Assembly: GCA_937981585.1 (NCBI GenBank) | Contig: CALJOA010000027.1 | Coordinates: 32,385-96,384 of the forward strand | Length of the DNA stretch: 64,000 nt | Origin: an uncultured Pirellulaceae bacterium | GTDB lineage: Bacteria; Planctomycetota; Planctomycetia; Pirellulales; Pirellulaceae | Direction: 5' to 3' | Shown here: in pieces, positions 55,588-64,000 of the stretch | How positions within the stretch are numbered: position 1 is the stretch's first letter | Layout of the letters: each line of letters starts with the position of its first letter | Made by a program: the position numbers and the translations under genes | The notes under the pieces: generated by a model | Seen by the model: only the letters and a program-made list of their open reading frames with translations | What the model was told of the DNA's origin: nothing | Database searches by the model: none

Positions 55588-56703
55588 GTGAAGATAAAAA
55601 TCAATCGAGAATCGTTCTTTCGAGTGTTTCAAATCGCAGCAGCAGTCGCTCCTGCTCGAAGCCCGAAAACGATCCTTCAGAACGTCAAAATTGAAGTCAC
55701 CAAGGACCAGGGGATTTTGACCGCCACCGACACCGAGGTCGGTGTGAAGCTCACCGTACCCGATTTGGAGATTGTGACTCCTGGTAGTGCCGTAGTCCCG
55801 GTTTCGCGTTTGAGCATGATTCTGCGTGAGTCCAGCGATGATCTGTTGGAGATCGACGCCAGCTCGGAAAAGACGCTTATCACAGGAGCTAACAGTCGAT
55901 TTGAGCTTCAGGCTCAAAATCCCGACGAATTCCCGGAAGTATCAGGTTTCGATGACAAAGACTACTACGAGATCAACGCCAACGTTCTCAAAGAATTGAT
56001 CAAACGAACCTTGTTTGCGACTGACTCAGAGAGCAGCCGTTATGCTTTGGGCGGCGTGCTGTTGGAGATGGATGATAAGACGATCACCGCCGTAGGAACT
56101 GACGGTCGGCGATTGGCCAAGATGCAAGGCGTACTCAAGAAGGTTGGTAAACCTCAATCGGGAGCTACAACGATTGTGCCATCGCGATCAATGCAATTGA
56201 TGGAGCGTATCCTGCCAGACGGTGAAGTCCCGGTTCAAATTTCGGCTCGAGCAAACGACTTGGTCATGAAAGAAGCCAACGGAATCTTCTACACGCGATT
56301 GGTCGAAGGAAGATTCCCGAAGTGGCGTGACGTGTTGCCAAAACGAGAGTCAACCAACCGAATTGATATCCCAGTCGGGCCAATGTATTCGGCGCTTCGT
56401 CAGGCTGCGATCGTGGCCAGTGAAGAGAGCCGAGGAATTGATTTCACGTTTCACAAAGGATCATTGGTACTGAGCAACAGCACTGCCGAGATCGGCCAGT
56501 CACGAATCGAAATGCCGGTCCCGTTTGATCAAGACGAATTGACGATCACGTTGGATCATCGGTATGTCGCCGACTTTTTGAAAGTCCTTCAGCCCGACAA
56601 AACATTTACGTTGGATGTCGAGAACGCTGAAGCGGCCGCTTATTGCGAAACTGATGACAACTACGGATACGTGATCATGCCACTGTCGAAGGATCGGCGG
56701 TAG
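55588..56703 (+). CDS. dnaN: DNA polymerase III beta (sliding clamp)
   Basis: This ring-forming processivity clamp has 371 residues with the three-domain layout. The start MKIKINRESFFRVFQIAAAVAPARSPKTIL and the middle and C-terminal clamp domains (TIVPSRSMQLMERIL, YVADFLKVL, YGYVIMPL) are typical. It follows the putative origin and precedes dciA, the common dnaA-dnaN order. recF, which often follows, is absent. Confidence 0.96.
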   Translation: MKIKINRESFFRVFQIAAAVAPARSPKTILQNVKIEVTKDQGILTATDTEVGVKLTVPDLEIVTPGSAVVPVSRLSMILRESSDDLLEIDASSEKTLITGANSRFELQAQNPDEFPEVSGFDDKDYYEINANVLKELIKRTLFATDSESSRYALGGVLLEMDDKTITAVGTDGRRLAKMQGVLKKVGKPQSGATTIVPSRSMQLMERILPDGEVPVQISARANDLVMKEANGIFYTRLVEGRFPKWRDVLPKRESTNRIDIPVGPMYSALRQAAIVASEESRGIDFTFHKGSLVLSNSTAEIGQSRIEMPVPFDQDELTITLDHRYVADFLKVLQPDKTFTLDVENAEAAAYCETDDNYGYVIMPLSKDRR

Positions 56704-56766
56704 TTGGCGGTGACTGAAAAGTTTGAGCTCAGTCCGTCCCAGGAATTTGCAAAGGAGTAGCCAGGC

Positions 56767-57138
56767 ATGGGCGACGAATCATTTGAGGAGCTGGATTTTT
56801 CGCAGGCACAGGATTTGGTCAAGAGTCGCCAGCGTTACTTTCGGCGTCCAAAAAAGTCGGCGGACATTGTCGGTCGTTTGATGGCTCGAAAAGGTTACGC
56901 TCAAACCGAGTCGGCTAACGAACTGGAAACGGTTTGGAATCAAGTAGTCGGGCCCAAGTGGGAAACCAAAACAAAAGTCGGAAATATCAGTCGAGGTGTG
57001 TTGGAGGTTTTTGTAGCCAGTTCGATGGTGAATCAGCAAATTGGCTTTCAAAAGAAAAAGATACTGACCGAGATTCAAAGTCGGCTACCAAAAAACAAAA
57101 TCAAAGACCTGCATTTCCGAATCGGGAATGTGAAGTAA
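56767..57138 (+). CDS. dciA: DUF721 protein, DciA-like helicase loader
   Basis: This 123-residue protein has a DUF721 domain (about 35-110) with the typical VWNQVVGPKWETKTKVG and GVLEVFVASSMVNQQIGFQKKKIL segments. DciA loads the replicative helicase in bacteria lacking DnaC/DnaI. It lies 64 bases after dnaN and 85 bases before gyrB, in the place held by dciA in other replication clusters. The assignment rests on family and position. Confidence 0.85.
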   Translation: MGDESFEELDFSQAQDLVKSRQRYFRRPKKSADIVGRLMARKGYAQTESANELETVWNQVVGPKWETKTKVGNISRGVLEVFVASSMVNQQIGFQKKKILTEIQSRLPKNKIKDLHFRIGNVK

Positions 57139-57207
57139 ACAATCAGCAACGAAGCGGGGTAGCCAACCACTCCCAACTGGAGATCGTTGGCGAATTCCGC
57201 AACTTAA

Positions 57208-59712
<2,505 letters not shown>

Positions 59713-59735
59713 GCAAGTGTGAGGCTGTGCTGCTA

Positions 59736-59811
59736 ATTGGTAACCCGACGCGTGAGCGAGGGATGGAGTTCTTTACGGATCCACTACTCGCTGACGCGTC
59801 GGGTTACCAAT
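59736..59811. repeat. Palindrome (family F) after gyrB
   Basis: Near-perfect arms ATTGGTAACCCGACGCGT and ACGCGTCGGGTTACCAAT, the right one with one extra base inside, enclose GAGCGAG and CTCGCT that also pair, around a ~20-base loop. It lies 24 bases after the gyrB stop and could terminate it, but there is no T run. Confidence 0.8.
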
Positions 59812-59846
59812 CGTGTCATCAGAACGGATGTCCAGCGCGTAGCCGT

Positions 59847-60338
59847 TTAGAACAAAGGTTCACGACCAAGTTGACGTCGGACGACAGCCCACTGACCAGC
59901 GTGCATCATCCAGTGTGTGTCTTGCATCAGGAACACATGGCCGACCGTTGGGGCGTAAGATCGCAATTCTTCCGGAGCGGGTTTATCGAAGTCTTCGTCG
60001 GATACCGTTTGAAGTGCCGCCAGAGTTGCAACTCGTTGCTGCTCGTGAAGCTTCATCAAATCGGCTTTTGAATCAAACGCTGCCGGATCATCATTCCTCG
60101 AAGCCTCTTTGTTGTATCTGTCGGCAAATCCTTCAGGCAAATCAGGCAGTGATCCAGGTAAGACTTGGTTGATCATGTGATTTTCTGACGCGATCAGGTG
60201 CCCGACTTGCCATTTGATATGGTTCGCCGCGGGGTCTGGGCGATGCATCATTTCTTCATCGGTCAGGTCGTTGAGGTATGAAGTAGAAATCATGCTGGAA
60301 GTGTCAATTGCGGTTTTGATTGCGGCTTGGGTATTCAT
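59847..60338 (-). CDS. DinB-like protein
   Basis: This 163-residue four-helix-bundle protein belongs to the DinB/YfiT superfamily. The metal-binding histidines are suggested by NHIKWQVGHLIASENHMI (about 39-56) and a C-terminal TVGHVFLMQDTHWMMHAGQ (His in HV..DTHWMMH). DinB-like proteins are often thiol-dependent enzymes (for example bacillithiol or mycothiol transferases) but the substrate here is unknown. It is convergent with gyrB. Confidence 0.82.
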   Translation of the reverse strand: MNTQAAIKTAIDTSSMISTSYLNDLTDEEMMHRPDPAANHIKWQVGHLIASENHMINQVLPGSLPDLPEGFADRYNKEASRNDDPAAFDSKADLMKLHEQQRVATLAALQTVSDEDFDKPAPEELRSYAPTVGHVFLMQDTHWMMHAGQWAVVRRQLGREPLF

Positions 60339-60373
60339 GAGTGGGTTCCAGAAAACGTTAATTGGATTCGTTG

Positions 60374-60436
60374 AGTAGTACAGCCGTCCCAGCCGTGAAC
60401 AAGTCGCAAAAACACGGCTGGGACAGCCGTGCTACT
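60374..60436. repeat. Palindrome (family D)
   Basis: Arms AGTAGTACAGCCGTCCCAGC and GCTGGGACAGCCGTGCTACT form a near-perfect inverted repeat with a centre of about 20 bases. The half GGCTGTCCCAGCCGTG is also found at 42468. It lies in the short gap between the BlaI-type and DinB-like genes. Confidence 0.8.
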
Positions 60437-60471
60437 ATCGATGAACGCGCCGTTTGAGTAGCTGGACTCAG

Positions 60472-60894
60472 CTACGCTGCGTCACGGCGTGGTACCACTG
60501 GGGGAAGGTCCTGCCGAATCTCGTCCAACATCTTCCGTAGTGTTTCGACTTCGCGGCCGCTGAGTCGAGATGATTTGACGAGGTAAGCCAACATGGGCAC
60601 TGGTCGGCCTTTAAAGACGGTATGCAACAGCTGATCGCTCGCGTTGTCGATGCACTCGAATTCAGTCAGATTGGAACGGTACAGATACCGATTGCCCTTT
60701 CGCTGAAAATCCAAAACGCCTTTTTGAACCAATCGATGCAGCAGTGTTTTGATTGTACCGGGCGACCAGTGGGTCGTCTCGCTTAAACGAGCCGTGATCT
60801 CGCCCGAAGTGATCGGTTCGCTTTGCCAGATCTCGTGCATCACGCACCATTCAGCGTCAGAGATACCGGGTTTTGATTCTGTCGTTTCGGACAT
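60472..60894 (-). CDS. BlaI/MecI/CopY-family repressor
   Basis: This 140-residue winged-helix regulator has the family start GISDAEWCVMHEIWQSEPITS, the DNA-reading helix near WSPGTIKTLLHRLVQKG, and a C-terminal dimer segment. The ATG at 60894 is preceded by GAGGAG. The usual partner, a BlaR1/MecR1-type membrane peptidase, is not adjacent. Targets are unknown; it may regulate its own transcript. Confidence 0.9.
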   Translation of the reverse strand: MSETTESKPGISDAEWCVMHEIWQSEPITSGEITARLSETTHWSPGTIKTLLHRLVQKGVLDFQRKGNRYLYRSNLTEFECIDNASDQLLHTVFKGRPVPMLAYLVKSSRLSGREVETLRKMLDEIRQDLPPVVPRRDAA

Positions 60895-61034
60895 GTTGAA
60901 ATTCTCCTCTTCTAAATGATGAGATAGACGGCCTGCCAAACTGGGTCAATAGAGATCCAGTCAAACAGAGGGGTTTGCTATCTCGATGTATCAACAATTC
61001 CCAAGAAGCAACATCGCTTGCAGTCGGTGCGCGC

Positions 61035-61067
61035 AAAAAAGCTACGTTCAATGGTAGAACGTAGCTT
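61035..61067 (-). terminator. Intrinsic terminator on the minus strand
   Basis: On the minus strand, arms AAGCTACGTTC and GAACGTAGCTT (11 bp perfect) close a 7-base loop and lead into a six-T run. It ends transcripts from the OmpH fragment/DUF11 side. It lies about 130 bases beyond the OmpH-like stop. Confidence 0.88.
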
Positions 61068-61194
61068 GGTTGGTAGGAGCTTAGTACCGAGTACCTAGCG
61101 AGCATTCAGCAACAAACAAGTCGCTGGCATCGCCAATTCGTTTGTTGTCACTGGCGAGTATGCCACTTCCACTCCATACACTTCGATAGTCTCG

Positions 61195-61344
61195 TTAATC
61201 ATTGGTGCCGCGAGACTGGCCATTCCGGGCACTGCTATCCGATTGCTGCAATGCCTGAGTCAATTCGGATAACACTTCATCAGTAACATCAATTTTCTTA
61301 TTGGCAAAAAGAACACCATCGCTGATGATCAGATCGTACTGATG
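61195..61344 (-). pseudogene. Stranded C-terminal fragment of an OmpH/Skp-family gene
   Basis: A 49-codon open frame with no start codon encodes a segment beginning HQYDLIISDGVLFANKKIDV. This pattern, DLIxxDGVLFANxxIDVTDEV, is the conserved C-terminus of OmpH/Skp periplasmic chaperones. The frame is closed upstream by a stop 11 bases after the stop of the DUF11 gene, so the N-terminal two thirds of the gene are missing. It keeps the natural stop and a downstream terminator. It looks like a remnant of a deletion or recombination that joined the DUF11 gene to an ompH 3' end. Confidence 0.7.
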
Positions 61345-61355
61345 TTAAACCAGAA

Positions 61356-63206
61356 CTATCGAGGAATAACCGGGCTGATCGACTCGCTGACACGAGCTTG
61401 ATCGACTTCGTAAACGTAGACGGTGTCTTCAGCGATAACCTTACGCTGAGAACCGTCGGCTTGAAGCACGCTTCGCACCACGTGCTCACCGTTTGCAACA
61501 CCTACGGCAGCAAACTTGAAAGTCACTTTTTGGCCAGGAGCAACCAGCGGCTCTTCGAACAGGATTGAGCTGTCGTTTTGAACGACATCGTCATTCTTCA
61601 CAGCCATCATTGACTCTGGCAAAGCGATCTCAACGCTAACGTCGCTGGCTCGGCGACTTCCCTTGTTCTCAACAGTCACCATGAACTCAGCCTTGGCACC
61701 GACTTGAACTGGTCCGGTCACGTTAGCGATCTGAACGCTCAAGTCAGCGCGAGTGATAACCTTGGTCACAAGTGAGATCTCTTTGTCACGAGTCTCATTG
61801 CTCGAAACAAGAATGCTGCAGTTCTGAACGCCTTCTTTGAGAGCAGTTGCCTTAAGCTGAATTTGCTCAGAGCTCTTCGAAGCGATACGATCGAACTTCC
61901 AGGTCAACATGCCTTCGTCCGAGTCGACACTAGCTTGACGGCTGATGGTGTTAACCTTCATTCCTTGGGGAACGCGAAGCGAAATTCGTGTGTCAGTGAC
62001 ATCAACTACGCCAGTGTTCTCAATGTTGACCGTGTAAATTCCGTCTCGCTCGACAAAATTAAGCTTCGGTCCGCTTGCAGTAACTCTTAGCTCGGGCTGA
62101 TAGACGTTAAAGAGTAGATCTGTTTTTTTAGGATCGCAACCAACTGCTTCGGCGGTGGCTTTGAGCTGCATTTCACCAGAGGCCTGAGCCATTGATTCAA
62201 GTGTAATTCTTTGCGACTTACCTGGCTCGATTGAGCGAATGTAAGGTCCACCAGATTGATTGATCAGTTTGAGTTGGCTCGGAAGGACCGTGTCCAGACG
62301 AACGTCGGTTGCAACTCCGTCGCCAATGTTGGTAACTAGCAACTCGTGAGTGACTTTCTGGCCAATGTTGGTTTGCCTAGGACCGCTAAGAGACAGAGTG
62401 ATATCTGGCTGACGGACAGCGATTGAGCTTCGCGATTTACTTTCAATTCGAACGACAGTCGCTACGTCGATGGCCGCTTTCTTGGTCGGCACTAGTGTCA
62501 TTGACACTTGACGTGTACTCAAACTGCCGATTTGAGGAACAGAGAACTTGTAGACTTGCCCGTCATTGCTGATTGGAGATGGCGACGAAGAGGTTAGTTT
62601 TACATGAGCAGGCAGGGTGGCCAACAAAGTGACATTTTGAACTGCTGTATTCCCCTCATTGTTCAGCGTAATATTCACCTGTGCAGGCTGATTAACGTTG
62701 ACGTACTTTGGGAGTTGAATTTCCGTCTGAACGCTGTTGCTACCCTTGACTGTCGTACTGTCTTTGGTCGGTGAAGCAAGTGTGGTTGTCAAAGGACCCG
62801 TGCGTTTGGAAAGAGCTTTCTGTGGAGTTTTCCATGCATTGGAAACTCTCGGTCCAGTTCTAGTAGTAGGTGGATTGTTTCGAGTTGGAGCAACGGGAGA
62901 TACAAACTCGCTCTTTTGATCAGCAACTCTGGGGTTTTTCTGAAGCGCTGGAGGTACGCTCTTGATGTCTTCATACTTGATTTGAGCAGGATTGGTGAAG
63001 GTCTTGCGGGCAGAATTTTCAAGCCTCGAAGTTTCACTTTCTACTTTTTGAGCTGCTTGTTGAGCCAGTTCAGATGAGCGAAGTTTGATTACCCGATTAA
63101 CGGATTGAGCTTGGCCAATAAATTCGTTTTGGCCAACCGCAGGGGAGGATAAAAGAGCCGTCGACACGATCATAGCCGTAGTCAACAGTGAAAAGTAGAA
63201 ACGCAT
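61356..63206 (-). CDS. Secreted protein with DUF11 repeats
   Basis: This 616-residue protein has a signal peptide (MRFYFSLLTTAMIVSTALLSSPAVGQ). A coil/low-complexity N-terminal part (about 28-150) follows. At least four beta-sandwich DUF11-type repeats (about 155-610) each contain a xVTNxGxGxAxxVxL pattern such as LLVTNIGDGVATDVRL and TVENKGSRRASDVSVE. A GGAG site precedes the ATG at 63206. DUF11 domains are found in cell-surface proteins; the protein is probably a structural cell-envelope component. An ompH fragment follows immediately. Confidence 0.85.
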   Translation of the reverse strand: MRFYFSLLTTAMIVSTALLSSPAVGQNEFIGQAQSVNRVIKLRSSELAQQAAQKVESETSRLENSARKTFTNPAQIKYEDIKSVPPALQKNPRVADQKSEFVSPVAPTRNNPPTTRTGPRVSNAWKTPQKALSKRTGPLTTTLASPTKDSTTVKGSNSVQTEIQLPKYVNVNQPAQVNITLNNEGNTAVQNVTLLATLPAHVKLTSSSPSPISNDGQVYKFSVPQIGSLSTRQVSMTLVPTKKAAIDVATVVRIESKSRSSIAVRQPDITLSLSGPRQTNIGQKVTHELLVTNIGDGVATDVRLDTVLPSQLKLINQSGGPYIRSIEPGKSQRITLESMAQASGEMQLKATAEAVGCDPKKTDLLFNVYQPELRVTASGPKLNFVERDGIYTVNIENTGVVDVTDTRISLRVPQGMKVNTISRQASVDSDEGMLTWKFDRIASKSSEQIQLKATALKEGVQNCSILVSSNETRDKEISLVTKVITRADLSVQIANVTGPVQVGAKAEFMVTVENKGSRRASDVSVEIALPESMMAVKNDDVVQNDSSILFEEPLVAPGQKVTFKFAAVGVANGEHVVRSVLQADGSQRKVIAEDTVYVYEVDQARVSESISPVIPR

Positions 63207-63503
63207 GATGAGCTCCAACGCCTTGGTTAAGTCGAAAACTAGTCCTAAACGTGAAATCGGGCGCTTGGTGCCCAAATATTCATAACAAAACCAACAAATG
63301 GAAAACTTGCTTAAAACTTTTTAATCGGCTGGGTTTGAACCCCCCAGAACAGGTCACCTGTGAAAGCAATTTGAGCTAGCGTGACTTACGCGAAGGTATA
63401 GCATCGAGCGGACTACCATAGCAGCCAATCAGCAAGTCGTCCCGCTGCATGAACAGCAATGAGCGTGGGGCTGGCAAGTTGAGAGAGTAAAGCGCTTGAC
63501 GCA

Positions 63504-63532
63504 CAATCCAGCGCCAAGCGGACGCTGGATTG
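63504..63532. repeat. Perfect hairpin downstream of the last gene
   Basis: Arms CAATCCAGCG and CGCTGGATTG (10 bp perfect) close a 9-base loop. There is no T run on either side. It lies in the 397-base gap between the DUF11 gene and the 63604 gene, where no other feature was recognised, and could be a REP-like element or a terminator-like structure. Confidence 0.6.
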
Positions 63533-63603
63533 GCTTGGATTGATACTGATCAAGCAAGACTCGCCAGACGTAGCCAACTCGTATATTTAGCTGTAACACA
63601 GCA

Positions 63604-63990
63604 CTAGTCAGCCAATCTGATTTCAAGCAATACACCCAGACCGGTCCCGTCACCACGAAACTTGACGAGCTCATTGACTTGCTTTCGGTTCAAGCACTTC
63701 AGCGTATCGTGCAGCCGTCGTTTGGGGCAAATGGTAGGATGAGCTACCAATGGATCATCGATTCGCGCGGGCCAACCAAGGTCTTCGAAAGCGTTGAGTA
63801 CCAGTTCCTGATTTTCGGCAGGCCACTTGAATCGCTTAACGACAATGTCACCAAGTCGAAGTACTCGTCGTTCACGATCCCAGACTGGCTTTACAGGGAG
63901 ATGAGGCCGGCTGGACGAACCAAGTTGGTTCGCTTGAGAAGGTTGGGGATTTTTGCTGGGACCTAATGGTCCGCTGTGATGGGATGACAT
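63604..63990 (-). CDS. Small conserved planctomycete-type protein, possibly incomplete
   Basis: This frame of 128 residues has a Pro/Ser-rich start (about 1-35). A conserved-looking core follows: LRLGDIVVKRFKWPAENQELVLNAFEDLGWPARIDDPL (about 45-82), then KRRLHDTLKCLNRKQ. The core resembles a winged-helix-like segment seen in hypothetical planctomycete proteins, but no function is known. The ATG at 63990 lies only 10 bases from the window end and the frame stays open to that edge, so the real start may be further out. Confidence 0.65.
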   Translation of the reverse strand: MSSHHSGPLGPSKNPQPSQANQLGSSSRPHLPVKPVWDRERRVLRLGDIVVKRFKWPAENQELVLNAFEDLGWPARIDDPLVAHPTICPKRRLHDTLKCLNRKQVNELVKFRGDGTGLGVLLEIRLAD

Positions 63991-64000
63991 AGGTGACCGT

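Overview
This 64 kb window is ordinary bacterial chromosome, close to 50 % GC. It most likely comes from a planctomycete of the Pirellulales/Pirellulaceae type. That is inference from gene content: a DnaA without its N-terminal domain, secreted low-complexity and DUF11 proteins, a GH57 glucanotransferase, duplicated TadE-like genes beside a von Willebrand-factor-A protein, two sigma54-type activators with an unusual loop, loosely organised operons and many palindromic repeats. No rRNA, tRNA, CRISPR array, prophage or intact insertion sequence was seen.

Layout. 0-7.2 kb: a small zinc-ribbon protein, a secreted L,D-transpeptidase, an OmpR-type two-component pair with a very large sensor region, and a secreted CocE/NonD-type hydrolase. 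7.3-13 kb (minus strand): storage-polysaccharide genes (GH57 glucanotransferase, galT-like, glgA). 13.2-18.5 kb: folK, then a 1.2 kb gene-poor stretch with a mobile palindromic element and a candidate small RNA/small ORF ending at a strong terminator, then def-fmt (initiator-methionine formylation and deformylation) and miaB. 18.8-24.4 kb: a secreted Ala-rich protein, an iron-type substrate-binding lipoprotein, a secreted zincin-like protein, glyA and a small membrane protein. 24.7-30.4 kb (minus strand): a TPR protein, a TadE/TadE/TadG-like operon, a YugP-type protease, and prfB with a complete programmed +1 frameshift. 30.9-36.9 kb: a secreted DUF547 protein, then a COG1964-type radical SAM enzyme, a Cys-rich methyltransferase and an RND/MMPL transporter. 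This cluster is the best candidate for an undescribed pathway. 37.4-42.4 kb: pilT followed by two PilB/GspE-like proteins with ruined Walker A motifs and a CvpA-like membrane protein. 42.6-50 kb: fabI, two sigma54-type activators flanking rplU, and a HemX/CcsA-like membrane protein overlapping hemA. 50.4-53.9 kb: scpB overlapping an extremely acidic protein, a TPR-like membrane protein, and a cysteine desulfurase. 54-59.7 kb: the replication cluster dnaA - putative oriC - dnaN - dciA (DUF721) - gyrB, without recF. 59.8-64 kb: a DinB-like protein, a BlaI-type repressor, a stranded OmpH/Skp C-terminal fragment, a secreted DUF11 protein and a partial small conserved protein.

The most distinctive non-coding signal is a set of dispersed palindromes of several families. 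One is a 110-bp element present twice, each copy flanked by perfect 9-bp direct repeats, and one copy sits inside a different palindrome. Another array of palindromes lies inside the 3' end of the HemX-like gene and is translated as its C-terminus.
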